From: JAWLBY01 sp041687455
GTDB lineage: Bacteria; Pseudomonadota; Gammaproteobacteria; Xanthomonadales; Xanthomonadaceae
Direction: 5' to 3'
Length of the DNA: 64,000 bases
Assembly: GCA_041687455.1 (NCBI GenBank)
Contig: JAWLBY010000012.1
Span: forward strand, 62,001-126,000
The notes below the pieces were generated by a model, which searched no databases, was not told the DNA's origin, and saw only the letters and a list, made by a program, of their open reading frames with translations. Within the stretch, counting starts at the first letter, position 1. Every line of letters begins with the position of its first letter. The translations under genes were made by a program, and so were the position numbers. Below, piece by piece: positions 32,973-42,504 of this stretch.

Positions 32973-34343
32973 ATGAATGCCCCAGCCGCCCTGCCCGCCG
33001 ACGATGCCGCTCTCTTGGCTGCACTGCCCGGGCTGGAGGCGGTCGACCTGATCCTGCCCGACATGAACGGACTGCTGCGTGGCAAGCGGATCGCCGCCAG
33101 CGCGCTGGAGAAGGTCTACCGCCACGGCGTCTGCCTGCCGATGTCGCTGATCGGTACCGACGTGACCGGCAATACCGTCGAGGAGACCGGGCTCGGTTAC
33201 GACATCGGCGACGCCGACCGGATCTGCCGCCCGGTACCGGGCAGCCTGCGCATCGTGCCGTGGCAGTCGCGCCCGACCGCACAGGCCCTGCTCAGCATGG
33301 AAGACGTCGACGGTCAGCCGTTCGCGGCCAATCCGCGCGAAGTGCTCAAGCGCGTGGTCGATGCCTACCGCGCCCGTGGACTGACGCCGGTCGTGGCGGT
33401 CGAACTCGAGTTCTACCTGCTCGACGCGATGCTTGATGGCAACGGCCGCCCGCAGACCTCGATCAACCCGGGCACCGGCCGCCGCAATCACACGACCCAG
33501 GTGTATTACCTGCAGGATCTGGACGACTATCGCCGCTTCATCGAGGCAGTGACCGACGCCTGCCGCGGACAGGATGTTCCAGCGGATACCGCGGTCGCCG
33601 AATACGCGCCGGGACAGTTCGAGATCAATCTGAAGCATCGAGCCGATGCAGTGGCCGCCTGCGACGATGCGCTGTACATGAAGCGCGCGATCAAGGCGGT
33701 TGCCGAGCAGCAGGGCCTGCTGGCGAGCTTCATGGCCAAGCCGTTCGTGGAGCAGGCCGGCAGCGGACTGCATGTGCACGTCAGCCTGCTCGACGAGCGC
33801 GGCAACAACGTGTTCGCCTGTACCGAGGCGGCCCCGGCCGAACCGCTGCGGCACGCGATCGGCGGCCTGCAGGCAACCTCGGCCGATTGCATGCTGATGT
33901 TCGCGCCGCACGCCAACAGCTATCGGCGCTTCGTGGCCAATGCGTTCGTGCCGTTGAACGACTGCTGGGGCTTCAACAACCGCACGGTCGCGATGCGGAT
34001 CCCGTACAGCGGCCCCGACGACACCCGCATCGAACACCGGATCGCCGGCGCCGACGCCAACCCCTACCTGGTCACCGCGGCCGTGCTTGCCGGCATGCTG
34101 CACGGCCTCGAACAGCGACTCGACCCGGGCCCGCCGACTGTCGGCAATGCCTACGAGCAGTGGCCGCCGCGCGAGCTGTACTGGCGCGATTCGATCGCAG
34201 GCTTCTGCGACAGCGCCTTCGTCGCCAGCCGCTTCGGCGAGTCGTTCCGGCACATCTTCGGCCAGCAGAAATGGAAAGAGCTGCGCTCGTTCTACCGCGA
34301 GGTCAGCGATGTCGAGTACACGTGGTATCTGCGGCAGGTGTGA
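32973..34343 (+). CDS. Second gamma-glutamylpolyamine synthetase-like protein (SpuI-type)
   Basis: A 456-residue GS-family enzyme, paralogous to the product of 30518-31906. It contains LILPDMNGLLRGKRI, VAVELEFYLLDAM, GLHVHVSLLDERGNN, GFNNRTVAMRIPYS and EHRIAGADANPYLVTAA. The start ATG 32973 fits the promoter at 32917-32943. The position, divergent from the spuABC-like operon, is that of spuI in Pseudomonas aeruginosa. It may use a different polyamine (spermidine, spermine, cadaverine) from its paralog; that is inference. Confidence 0.9.
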   Translation: MNAPAALPADDAALLAALPGLEAVDLILPDMNGLLRGKRIAASALEKVYRHGVCLPMSLIGTDVTGNTVEETGLGYDIGDADRICRPVPGSLRIVPWQSRPTAQALLSMEDVDGQPFAANPREVLKRVVDAYRARGLTPVVAVELEFYLLDAMLDGNGRPQTSINPGTGRRNHTTQVYYLQDLDDYRRFIEAVTDACRGQDVPADTAVAEYAPGQFEINLKHRADAVAACDDALYMKRAIKAVAEQQGLLASFMAKPFVEQAGSGLHVHVSLLDERGNNVFACTEAAPAEPLRHAIGGLQATSADCMLMFAPHANSYRRFVANAFVPLNDCWGFNNRTVAMRIPYSGPDDTRIEHRIAGADANPYLVTAAVLAGMLHGLEQRLDPGPPTVGNAYEQWPPRELYWRDSIAGFCDSAFVASRFGESFRHIFGQQKWKELRSFYREVSDVEYTWYLRQV

Positions 34344-34554
34344 TTCGGGATTCGATGGTGCGCGGCGTCCACCAGCCATCAGCCACAATCTCCGGCACAA
34401 GCACCGGTTCGAATCGCGACTCGCCGTGACACAACGAACGTCGACAAGGTCGAGACGGCAAGCAGAAACGCACCAGCGGCACCGGTCATCCTGAGGTATC
34501 GAACGACGACCGGCTTCGAAGCGACATCCGCCCAGCCCACGGAACCCCGCCGTG

Positions 34555-35922
34555 ATGAAACAACGATCATCGATCACGCCTGACGACGCCCGGCCGACGG
34601 ACCGCATCGGCACCGGTCACGCCGCGTCCTGGTACGCCGCGTCCGCTGAGATCCCGCCGCCGTCGGAGCCGTTGCGCGGCGAGCAGCGCGCCGATGTCTG
34701 CATCGTCGGCGCCGGCATCACCGGCCTGTCGACCGCGATCGAACTGGCCGAGGCGGGCTATTCGGTGATCGTGCTGGAAGCCGAGCGGATCGGCTGGGGC
34801 GCGTCGGGTCGCAGCGGCGGCCAGGCGATCTTCGGCTACGGCTGCGAGCAGGCCAGACTGTCGTCGCTGCTCGGCCGTGACGATGCGCGGCGGCTGTTCG
34901 ATTGGTCGCTCGAAGGGCTGCGGATCATCCGCGAACGCTGTTCGAAGTACGGCATCGACTGCGACTGGCGCAGCGGCCATGCGCATGTCCCGATCAAGCC
35001 GCGCCAGGTCGACGAACTGCAGCGCTGGCAGCACGATCTCGCGAACCATTACGGCTACGAGCTGGATTGGTGGAGCCGCGAGCAATTGCGCGACGTGCTC
35101 GCCAGCGACCGCTACCTCGGCGCGCTGTTCGATCCGCGATCGGGCCACCTGCATCCGCTGAAGTACACGCTCGGTCTCGCCCGTGCGGCGCGCTCGCTCG
35201 GCGTCGCGATCTTCGAACAGTCGCGCGTGATCGAGCTGCAGCACGGCCCGGGAGCGCGGCTGCGAACGGTCGAGGGCAGCGTCGCGGCCGATTTCGCCGT
35301 GCTGGCCGGCAATGCCTATCTGCATGTCCGACCGGGCCACCCGGCCGCGAAGCGCGCGCCACGCACGATCGCGCCGATGCTCGATCGCCGGGTCATGCCG
35401 GTCGGAACCTACATCGCCGCGACCGAGCCGCTCGGCGAGGCGGCCGCGCGCGAGCTGATCCGCAATGACATGGCGGTCGCTGACGTGAACTGGGCGCTCG
35501 ACTATTTCCGCCTGAGCGCCGACCACCGGCTGCTGTTCGGCGGGCGGGCCAGCTATTCGACACTGCCGCCACCGAACCTGCGCGGCACGATGCTGGCGCG
35601 AATGCGGCGGGTATTCCCGCAACTGGCCGCGACGCGGATCGACTACTGCTGGGGCGGCTATGTCGACATCAGCCTGAACCGCGCACCGCACTGGGGTCGG
35701 CTCGCCGATACGGTCTATTTCGCGCAGGGCTTCTCCGGACACGGGATCAACACCACCGGCCTCGCCGGCCGGGTGATCGCCGAAGCAATCCGCGGCCAGG
35801 CCGAGCGGCTGGACGCATTCGAGAAGATCCCGCACGCGCCGTTCCCGGGCGGCCGCTGGTTCCGCACGCCGCTGCTGGTCGCCGCAATGGCCTGGTTCAA
35901 GCTGCGCGACGCGATCGGCTGA
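34555..35922 (+). CDS. puuB: Gamma-glutamylputrescine oxidase-like FAD oxidoreductase
   Basis: A 455-residue DAO-family flavoprotein that should oxidise gamma-glutamylputrescine to the aldehyde. FAD binding is at CIVGAGITGLSTAIELAEAGYSV (about 49-72), with GASGRSGGQAIFGYGCEQ, and the C-terminal YFAQGFSGHGINTTGLAGRVIAEAIRG. GTG at 34552 immediately precedes the ATG and would add one residue. It lies 211 bp downstream of the GS-like gene; the gap includes a GATTCGGGATTC fragment but no promoter I can identify, so the two may be one operon. Confidence 0.92.
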   Translation: MKQRSSITPDDARPTDRIGTGHAASWYAASAEIPPPSEPLRGEQRADVCIVGAGITGLSTAIELAEAGYSVIVLEAERIGWGASGRSGGQAIFGYGCEQARLSSLLGRDDARRLFDWSLEGLRIIRERCSKYGIDCDWRSGHAHVPIKPRQVDELQRWQHDLANHYGYELDWWSREQLRDVLASDRYLGALFDPRSGHLHPLKYTLGLARAARSLGVAIFEQSRVIELQHGPGARLRTVEGSVAADFAVLAGNAYLHVRPGHPAAKRAPRTIAPMLDRRVMPVGTYIAATEPLGEAAARELIRNDMAVADVNWALDYFRLSADHRLLFGGRASYSTLPPPNLRGTMLARMRRVFPQLAATRIDYCWGGYVDISLNRAPHWGRLADTVYFAQGFSGHGINTTGLAGRVIAEAIRGQAERLDAFEKIPHAPFPGGRWFRTPLLVAAMAWFKLRDAIG

Positions 35923-35945
35923 GCCACGGCAGGCACTACTTCACT

Positions 35946-35967
35946 GCAGGAGCCGCTTCAGCGGCGA
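35946..35967. repeat. REP-like palindromic element
   Basis: TGCAGGAGCCGCTTCAGCGG then CG, the same element as at 14864-14883 (inverse) and related to 13899-13917. It lies in the 231-bp gap between puuB and the DUF2058 gene (which converge); otherwise I see nothing in that gap. Confidence 0.75.
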
Positions 35968-36153
35968 CTGGCACGTCGACCAGCCGGAACGGCTTGCCCG
36001 CCAGCGACGCCTCCTGCGCACAGCAGCCGGACGGTCTCCGCGCGCCACCCGACGCGGTCGGCGCCGAAGCCCCTCCCGCAGCGGAAAGCATCACCCAGAC
36101 AGTGCCACAGCGACCTGCGCCCTTGATGTCGCCCGGACCAATCCAAACCGTCC

Positions 36154-36819
36154 CTACCAGACCAGATCGTCCGGCACCTGGTATTTCGGATCGGCGTACG
36201 GGTCGTCCCCGGCGGGTGCGTTCGGATCGACCTTCAACGCGAGCGCAGGCGGAAACAACGTCTCGGCTTCGGCCAGCAGGCCGGCATCGACCAGCAGGTA
36301 GCGACCGTCGAGCTGCAGCACGCCGAGCTGCCCGGCATTCAGCGCGACCAGTTGCTCGGGCGTCACGTAGATCCGCTTGATCTTGCCTCCGTACTCGAAA
36401 TGCCGGACGACCTCGGCGTTCGGGTCATTCAGCGCCTTGCCGCTGACCCGCTCGGCGAGTTTCGCCCGGGCCTCGCGGCGCAACCGGGCCGCCTCCTGCT
36501 TCTCGCGCTCGGCGGCGATCCGTTCTTCCTTTTCCTTCTGCGCCCGCAGCGCGTACGCCTTGCCGAGATCCATCTCCGCATTGCGCGGCTTGCCCGCCCT
36601 GCCCTGCGGCTGGTTGGCGCCGCGCTGGCGTTCAGCCTGTCCGCCCTTGCCGGGCCGGGCGTGCTCGCCGTGCGGCTTGCCGTGCCGGCCGGACCCGCTG
36701 CGCGGATTGCCGTGCGGCCTGGCGCCCGACGGCCCCGGCCGATCCTTCTTGCGCGGCTCCGGCTCGGGGGCCGTCTTGAATCCCAGTTGCAGCAGTTGGT
36801 CGCGCAGCGAATTGCTCAT
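36154..36819 (-). CDS. DUF2058 family protein
   Basis: A 221-residue soluble protein. The N-terminus MSNSLRDQLLQLGFK is the DUF2058 (YaiL-like) hallmark. It is followed by a basic, Gly/Pro/Arg-rich disordered stretch (about 18-80), a charged helix (AYALRAQKEKEERIAAEREKQEAARLRREAR) and the conserved C-terminal half (HFEYGGKIKRIYVTPEQL, GQLGVLQLDGRYLLVDAGLL). The basic linker is longer than the short E. coli one. No function is established; RNA binding is only suggested by composition. It ends the slyX-containing run. Confidence 0.88.
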   Translation of the reverse strand: MSNSLRDQLLQLGFKTAPEPEPRKKDRPGPSGARPHGNPRSGSGRHGKPHGEHARPGKGGQAERQRGANQPQGRAGKPRNAEMDLGKAYALRAQKEKEERIAAEREKQEAARLRREARAKLAERVSGKALNDPNAEVVRHFEYGGKIKRIYVTPEQLVALNAGQLGVLQLDGRYLLVDAGLLAEAETLFPPALALKVDPNAPAGDDPYADPKYQVPDDLVW

Positions 36820-36878
36820 CGGAAGGACATGTGCAGTGGAAGCCGCGAACCGTGCGGCGGAAACAATGAACGGACGCC

Positions 36879-37103
36879 TCACCAGTGCGGCGGCGGCGGC
36901 TCCTGAGCCGGATCGGCATACAGCAGCGTACGCAACTGGCGAAGATCGTCCAGTGCGCGGCGCAGCAGCTCGCCATTGCGGGCCGATTCCTCGCGTGATG
37001 CCGCCAGCGCATCGCTGAGTTCGGTCAACGCCGCTTCCTGGAACGCAAGTCGGGTTTCGAGATCGACCAGCCGCTGTTCGATCGCTACCGGCATGCCGCT
37101 CAC
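36879..37103 (-). CDS. slyX: SlyX family protein
   Basis: A 74-residue coiled-coil protein: EQRLVDLETRLAFQEAALTELSDAL, then a charged helix and the typical C-terminal PPPPHW. The ATG at 37103 overlaps the stop of the upstream dehydrogenase gene by 4 bp. Role unknown. In other bacteria slyX is usually near slyD/FKBP genes; an FKBP gene is 2.8 kb away here. Confidence 0.9.
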   Translation of the reverse strand: MSGMPVAIEQRLVDLETRLAFQEAALTELSDALAASREESARNGELLRRALDDLRQLRTLLYADPAQEPPPPHW

Positions 37104-38380
37104 AGCCGCTCCTCCGCAGCATCACGCGGCAACACGTGCCTGAGATCGAACACGATCCCGTTGGCTCGCAGCAGACCGCGGATCTCCGCCGCCATCGCGA
37201 CGAACTGCCGATGGGCGACGGCGATGATGACGACGTCGTAGCCGTCCGGATCCGGCGCGTCGATCGGCCGCAGGCCGTACTCGGCCTCGCAGCGCTCCGG
37301 GTCGACCCATGGATCGATCACGTCGAGCCGCATGTGGTACTGGCGCAATTCCGACAGGATCACACCGACCTGGCTGTTGCGCAGGTCGGCGCAGTTCTCC
37401 TTGAACGCGACGCCCATCACCAGTACGCGCGCGTTGACCGCGTTGATCTGCGACAGCGCCATTCGGCGCAGCAGCCGCGCGCAGACATAGCCGGCCATGC
37501 TGTCGTTGATTCGCCGCGCGTTGGTGATGAGCGCCGGATGATGGCCGGCTTCCTGCGCCTTGTGGATCAGGTAGTACGGATCGACGCCGATGCAGTGGCC
37601 ACCGACCAGTCCGGGCCGGAACGGCAGGAAATTCCACTTCGTACCGGCGGCGGCCAGCACCGCTTCGGTATCGAGCCCGAGCCGGTGGAAGATCTGCGCG
37701 AATTCGTTGACCAGCGCGATGTTGACGTCGCGCTGGGTGTTCTCGATCGCCTTTGCCGCCTCGGCGGTGCGGATGTCCGGCGCCAGATGGGTGCCGGCCC
37801 GGATGATCCGGCGATACAGCGCATCGACCCGCGCCGCGGCTGCCGGCGACGACCCGGACGTGACCTTGACGATGTCGATCAGCCGCCGTGAACGGTCACC
37901 GGGATTGATCCGCTCCGGACTGTAACCGAGCTCGAAGTCGACGCCGAAACGCAGGCCCGATTCGATCTCGAGTACTCGCGCGCAGACCTCCTCGGTGGCA
38001 CCGGGATAGACGGTCGACTCGTAGATCACCAGCGCACCGGCGCGCATGACGCGGCCGACGGTACGGCTCGCTTCGATCAGCGGCGTCAGGTCCGGCACCT
38101 TGTGTCGGCTGACCGGGGTCGGCACCGAGACGATGAACACGTCGCAACCGGCCAGCGCCGCCGGATCGTCGCTGAGCTCGAGCGTACCGAGCATCGCAAG
38201 CTCGCTGTCGTCGAGCTCGCCGGTGACGTCGCGGCCGGCCCGCAACGCGGCGATCCGCTGCCGGTCGATGTCGAAGCCGACCGTCTTCAGCGTGCCGGCG
38301 AACGCCAGTGCGAGCGGCAGCCCGACGTAGCCGAGCCCGACCACACCGACGCGGATCGGATCGTCGTCGATCGCACTCAT
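37100..38380 (-). CDS. UDP-N-acetylhexosamine 6-dehydrogenase-like (WbpO/TviB type)
   Basis: A 426-residue nucleotide-sugar dehydrogenase. The NAD motif GVVGLGYVGLPLALAFA is near the N-terminus. Family features are VSVPTPVSRHKVPDL, YESTVYPGATEEVC, ELGYSPERINPGD, and the catalytic cysteine C263 in GGHCIGVDPYYL. WbpO/TviB enzymes convert UDP-GalNAc or UDP-GlcNAc to the uronic acid for surface polysaccharides. It overlaps the upstream ugd stop by 4 bp (ATGA). No glycosyltransferase is nearby. Confidence 0.9.
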   Translation of the reverse strand: MSAIDDDPIRVGVVGLGYVGLPLALAFAGTLKTVGFDIDRQRIAALRAGRDVTGELDDSELAMLGTLELSDDPAALAGCDVFIVSVPTPVSRHKVPDLTPLIEASRTVGRVMRAGALVIYESTVYPGATEEVCARVLEIESGLRFGVDFELGYSPERINPGDRSRRLIDIVKVTSGSSPAAAARVDALYRRIIRAGTHLAPDIRTAEAAKAIENTQRDVNIALVNEFAQIFHRLGLDTEAVLAAAGTKWNFLPFRPGLVGGHCIGVDPYYLIHKAQEAGHHPALITNARRINDSMAGYVCARLLRRMALSQINAVNARVLVMGVAFKENCADLRNSQVGVILSELRQYHMRLDVIDPWVDPERCEAEYGLRPIDAPDPDGYDVVIIAVAHRQFVAMAAEIRGLLRANGIVFDLRHVLPRDAAEERL

Positions 38381-39771
38381 GCGGTGGCGGCGCCGATCGC
38401 GAGTTCGTCGCGACGCAGTGCCTCCGCAGCGACCGGCACGACCACGCTGCGGCCGCGGCCGATGCCGTAATAGGCCAGCCCGGCGGCCTCGACCTGTTGC
38501 GGTTCGTAGATGTTGCGGCCGTCGAAGATCACCGGCGTCCCCAGCGTATCGCGGATGCGGCTGAAATCCGGGCTCCAGAACGCCTTCCACTCGGTCACGA
38601 CGGCCAGCGCGTCGGCGCCCTCGAGTGCCTGGTACAGCTCGTCGCACAGCACCAGGTCGGCGCGCTCGCCGTAGATCCGGCGCGCCTCACGCAAGGCCTC
38701 CGGATCATGCGCGCGAACCCGCGCACCGGCCGCCCACAGTTGCTCGATCAGCGTGCGGCTCGGTGCCTCCCGCATGTCGTCGGTGTTGGGCTTGAATGCG
38801 AGCCCCCACAACGCGATCGTCCGGCCGTGCAGCTCGCCGCCGAAGTGCGCGGCGATGCTGTCGAACAGACGCTGCTTCTGGCTCGCATTGACCGCCTCGA
38901 CGGCACCGAGCAGGCGCGGCTCGTAGCCGTGCTGCCGCGCCGTGTGCTCGAGCGCCTTGACGTCCTTCGGAAAACAGGAGCCGCCGTAGCCGATGCCGGG
39001 GTAGATGAACGAATAGCCGATCCGTGGATCCGAACCGATGCCATGACGGACCATCTCGACGTCGGCGCCGACGCGCTCGGCGATGTTCGCGATCTCGTTC
39101 ATGAAGCTGATCTTGGTCGCCAGCATCGCATTGGCGGCGTACTTGGTCAGCTCGGCCGAGCGCAGGTCCATCAGCACCAGCCGCTCGTGGTTGCGGTTGA
39201 ACGGCGCATACAGCGACTTCAGCAATTCGATCGCGGTTTCACTGTCGGCGCCGATCACGATCCGATCGGGCCGCATGCAGTCCTTGACCGCATCGCCTTC
39301 CTTGAGAAACTCCGGATTGCTGACCACGTCGAACGGTACCTCGACGCCACGCGCTGCGAGCTCGGCGGCGATGGTCTGCCGAACCAGATCGGCGGTACCG
39401 ACCGGCACGGTCGACTTGTCGACGACCACCGCATGCTGCCGCAGGTGCCGGCCGATCAACCGGGCGACGTCGAGCACATGCGACAGGTCGGCGCTGCCGT
39501 CCTCGTCGGGCGGCGTGCCGACCGCAATGAAGATCAGTTCGCCATGCTCGATCGCGGCGGCACCGTCGGTGGTGAACCGCAACCGGCCCACGCGGTGGTT
39601 CTCGACCACCAGCTCATCCAGGCCCGGCTCGTGGATCGGCACCACGCCACGCTTCAGGCCTTCGACCTTGGCGGCATCGACATCGACGCAGAGCACGTCG
39701 TTGCCGACCTCGGCGAAGCAGGCACCGCTGACCAGACCGACGTAGCCGGTGCCGAATATCGTCAAACGCAT
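38377..39771 (-). CDS. ugd: UDP-glucose 6-dehydrogenase
   Basis: A 464-residue enzyme oxidising UDP-glucose to UDP-glucuronate. It shows IFGTGYVGLVSGACFAEVGN (5-24), KSTVPVGTADLVR, SNPEFLKEGDAVKDC, KYAANAMLATKISFMNEIAN, catalytic C266 in GYGGSCFPKD and the UDP-binding LWGLAFKPNTDDMREAPS. The C-terminus has an Ala-rich extension after YYGIGRG. It is the first gene of ugd-wbpO-like-slyX-DUF2058 on the minus strand. Confidence 0.95.
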   Translation of the reverse strand: MRLTIFGTGYVGLVSGACFAEVGNDVLCVDVDAAKVEGLKRGVVPIHEPGLDELVVENHRVGRLRFTTDGAAAIEHGELIFIAVGTPPDEDGSADLSHVLDVARLIGRHLRQHAVVVDKSTVPVGTADLVRQTIAAELAARGVEVPFDVVSNPEFLKEGDAVKDCMRPDRIVIGADSETAIELLKSLYAPFNRNHERLVLMDLRSAELTKYAANAMLATKISFMNEIANIAERVGADVEMVRHGIGSDPRIGYSFIYPGIGYGGSCFPKDVKALEHTARQHGYEPRLLGAVEAVNASQKQRLFDSIAAHFGGELHGRTIALWGLAFKPNTDDMREAPSRTLIEQLWAAGARVRAHDPEALREARRIYGERADLVLCDELYQALEGADALAVVTEWKAFWSPDFSRIRDTLGTPVIFDGRNIYEPQQVEAAGLAYYGIGRGRSVVVPVAAEALRRDELAIGAATA

Positions 39772-39856
39772 CGAACGCGTCCTGCAGGCTGAACGGATTG
39801 CAATGATAGCGGCAAGCTGGCCACAGCACCGACGCACCTGGTCGCCAGAACGACTA

Positions 39857-39876
39857 CGGCCGGCAAATGCCGGCCG
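39857..39876. terminator. Terminator-like hairpin downstream of the FKBP gene
   Basis: A perfect 8-bp stem CGGCCGGC/GCCGGCCG with loop AAAT, in the gap between the FKBP stop (39906) and ugd start (39771). No strong U-tract is present on either strand. Confidence 0.45.
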
Positions 39877-39905
39877 CAGCGCGCAGCAGCAACCGCCGGG
39901 CGGTT

Positions 39906-40610
39906 TTACTGCGTGACGATCTCGAGCAGTTCGACCTCGAATACCAGCGTCGCGTTCGGGCCGATCGGACCCGGCGTGCCGCGGTCGCCGTAGCCGAGCT
40001 GCGACGGAATCCACAGCTTGTACTTGCTGCCGACCGGCATCAGTTGCAGTGCTTCGGTCCAGCCCGGGATGACCGCGTTCAACGCGAACTGCGCCGGCTG
40101 GCCGCGATCGATCGAGCTGTCGAACTTGGTGCCGTCGAGCAGCGTGCCGACGTAATGCACCTTGACCGTGTCGGTCGCGGCCGGCTTCGGACCGTTGCCT
40201 TCGCTGATGACCTGGTACTGCAGTCCCGAAGCGGTCGCCTTCACGCCGGCCGCCGACTTGTTCTTCGCCAGGAACGCCTCGCCTTCGGCCTTGTTCGCCT
40301 CGGCCAGCTTCTGCATCTCGGCCGCACGCTTGCCCTGCAGGCGCTCGGCGAAACCGCGCTGGACTTCCATCAGTTGATCCTGGGTCAGCAGCGGATCCTT
40401 GCCGGCCATCGCGTCCTCGATCGCACGATAGACGACCTTCATGTCGATCTCGTCCTTGATCGACGCCAGCGAGCCGCCGATCTGCATGCCGACCATGTAG
40501 CTGACCTTGTCTTTCTCGGTATTCAGCGCGTCCTGGGCGGACGCGGTGGCGGTCAGGGCGAGAGCGCCGGCGGTCGCGACGGCCAGCATGGTGTGACGCA
40601 GGGGCTTCAT
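39906..40610 (-). CDS. Periplasmic FKBP-type peptidyl-prolyl isomerase (FkpA/Mip-like)
   Basis: A 234-residue folding helper. The ATG at 40610 follows a GGAGAA ribosome-binding site, and the signal peptide is MLAVATAGALALTATASAQ. The N-terminal helical dimerisation domain (KVSYMVGMQIGGSL... KRAAEMQKLAEANKAEGEAFLAKNK) precedes an FKBP domain with VKVHYVGTLLDGTKFDSSIDRGQ, IPGWTEALQLMPVGSKYKLWIP and the final LVFEVELLEI. It should catalyse proline isomerisation and chaperone envelope proteins. Confidence 0.93.
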   Translation of the reverse strand: MKPLRHTMLAVATAGALALTATASAQDALNTEKDKVSYMVGMQIGGSLASIKDEIDMKVVYRAIEDAMAGKDPLLTQDQLMEVQRGFAERLQGKRAAEMQKLAEANKAEGEAFLAKNKSAAGVKATASGLQYQVISEGNGPKPAATDTVKVHYVGTLLDGTKFDSSIDRGQPAQFALNAVIPGWTEALQLMPVGSKYKLWIPSQLGYGDRGTPGPIGPNATLVFEVELLEIVTQ

Positions 40611-40874
40611 CGAATTCTCCAGATGGGATGCGCTTGTGGTCATTGGGCCCGGGCGCAGGGGCCGCGTATTGTGCGGCCGCCGCTGCGGGCGCTGCAACGC
40701 GCGGTCAGAGACCGCAAATCGACCCGCGGGTTCCGCAGTATCCGTGCCGCCAACTGAACCGGCCGGGCACGACCGCTCGAGCGCAGCCTATTCGCATTCG
40801 GTCAACGCTCGTGTAAGCTTGCGCGCCGCTGCAGCGTCCGCGCCGCAGTCGCCGGTCGGTTCGATGTACAGGAC

Positions 40875-40903
40875 TTGACGAACGGCAAAGCAGTCGCAAT
40901 AAT
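40875..40903 (+). promoter_or_regulatory. Promoter of the tRNA-Arg gene
   Basis: TTGACG (40875-40880), 17-bp spacer, AATAAT (40898-40903), ending about 11 bp before the mature tRNA 5' end. Good match to sigma-70 elements. Confidence 0.7.
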
Positions 40904-40914
40904 TTCGCTTCTTC

Positions 40915-40991
40915 GCGCCCGTAGCTCAGTTGGATAGAGTACCAGGCTACGAACTTGGTGGTCGGGAGTTCGAATCTCTCCGGGCGCGCCA
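40915..40991 (+). tRNA. tRNA-Arg (anticodon ACG)
   Basis: A 77-nt cloverleaf. The acceptor stem is GCGCCCG/CGGGCGC with discriminator G and encoded CCA. The D-arm region is AGCTCAGTTGGATAGAGT. The anticodon loop CTACGAA gives ACG (read as ICG for CGU/CGC/CGA). The T-loop is GAGTTCGAATCTC. All stems close. It is followed by its own terminator. Confidence 0.97.
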
Positions 40992-41003
40992 TACGAAAAC
41001 AAG

Positions 41004-41036
41004 AAAGCCGATGAGCCATGCTCATCGGCTTTTTTG
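41004..41036 (+). terminator. Rho-independent terminator of tRNA-Arg
   Basis: A perfect 13-bp stem AAAGCCGATGAGC/GCTCATCGGCTTT with a 3-nt loop and a run of T. The 185 bp from here to the arsJ stop (41221) show nothing I can assign. Confidence 0.9.
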
Positions 41037-41220
41037 TTGTTGCATCCCGTACAAGCGCGCCCGGTGTCGCTCGACATGCATGGCGGCGCGCCGGAAGGCG
41101 TTCCGAATTCGGATCTGCCGCAGACTTTTCGCTCCGATGAAATGATCGCGTCGGACGACCGCTGTTTCGATTGCGACGGGAACTCGCAGGACGTCCGGCA
41201 CGCCGAACGTCGCCACGCAC

Positions 41221-42423
41221 TCACCCACGCGCAACCTGCGGCAACCGCAACGCGAGCACCGCCGCGGTCACCACGAACAGTGCGCTGATCCACAGGCAGG
41301 CGCCGAGCCCTGCCGTCTGGTACACCGCGCCCGACAGCACGGTACCGATCAATCGGCCGAGCGCGTTGGCCATGTAGTAGAAACCGACATCGAGCGACAC
41401 GCCATCGGCGTCGGCATGGGCAACGATCAGGTAGCTGTGCAGCGACGAGTTGATCGCGAACAGCAGGCCGAACAACGCGAGACCGGAGACCAGCACGAAC
41501 TGTGGCTGCAGCGTGCGTGCCAGCAGCAACGCAATCGCCGCCGGCACCAGCGCGAGCACGAGTCCCCATCCGCAGGCCGCGCGGCCGCCCGGCGGATGCC
41601 CCGCGGCCTTGCCTGTCAGCAGCGGCGCCAGCGCCTGCACGAGGCCGTAGCCGACCACCCAGGCGGCGAGAAAACCGCCGATCCGCCAGAAGTCCCAGCC
41701 GAGCGCCTCGGCCAGGAATACCGGCAGCGCGACCACGAACCAGACGTCGCGCGCACCGAACAGGAACAGCCGCGCCGCCGACAACCGGTTGATCGCCGCG
41801 CTCTTCGACAGCAGGTGGCGGAATTTCGGTTTCGCGCTGGCGCGGCCGAGTTCGCGCAGCGTCAGCAAACTGCCGATCAGGACCAGCACCAGCAGCAGCG
41901 CCATCGCGGCGACGGTCGATCGAAAACCGATCAGCCCGAGCAACGCGCCGCCGATGAAAAACCCGACGCCCTTCAATGCGTTTTTCGAGCCGGTCAACGC
42001 GGCGACCCAGCGGTACAGACGCTGCTGCTGATGCGCCGCGACCAGCAGCTTGATGCCGCTCTTGGCGCTCATCTTGTTCAAATCCTTGGCGACCCCGGAC
42101 ATCGCCTGCGCCGCCATCACCCACGGCACCGTCAGCGCCGCCGACGGCACGGCCAGCATTGTCAGCGCGGCGATCTGCAGCGCGAGGCCGGCGTTCATCG
42201 TCCGGTTGAGGCCGAATCGCGCCCCGAGCCAGCCACCGATCAGGTTGGTGACGACGCCGAACGCCTCGTAGAACAGGAACAGCAGTGCGACCTGCAGCGG
42301 GCTGTAGCCGAGCTGGTGGAAATGCAGCACCACCAGCATGCGCAGCGCGCCGTCGGTGAGCGTGAACGCCCAGTAGTTGCCGGTGATCAGCAGGTACTGG
42401 CGCAGATCGGTGGTCGATGCCAT
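41221..42423 (-). CDS. arsJ: Organoarsenical efflux MFS transporter ArsJ
   Basis: A 400-residue major-facilitator protein with about 12 hydrophobic segments. The N-terminus (RQYLLITGNYWAFTLTDGAL followed by RMLVVLHFHQLGYSP) is very characteristic of ArsJ. It is 81 bp downstream of a GAPDH gene that follows arsR, the known arsJ partnership. GAPDH makes unstable 1-arseno-3-phosphoglycerate from arsenate, and ArsJ exports it, giving arsenate resistance. Confidence 0.93.
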   Translation of the reverse strand: MASTTDLRQYLLITGNYWAFTLTDGALRMLVVLHFHQLGYSPLQVALLFLFYEAFGVVTNLIGGWLGARFGLNRTMNAGLALQIAALTMLAVPSAALTVPWVMAAQAMSGVAKDLNKMSAKSGIKLLVAAHQQQRLYRWVAALTGSKNALKGVGFFIGGALLGLIGFRSTVAAMALLLVLVLIGSLLTLRELGRASAKPKFRHLLSKSAAINRLSAARLFLFGARDVWFVVALPVFLAEALGWDFWRIGGFLAAWVVGYGLVQALAPLLTGKAAGHPPGGRAACGWGLVLALVPAAIALLLARTLQPQFVLVSGLALFGLLFAINSSLHSYLIVAHADADGVSLDVGFYYMANALGRLIGTVLSGAVYQTAGLGACLWISALFVVTAAVLALRLPQVARG

Positions 42424-42504
42424 GCGGGCCGGGGCTGGTAAGGATCCGGGAATGGAGCGCCGGACGCACCGGCGGCTGCGGACATCATGGCGCCGTGCGG
42501 TCGC

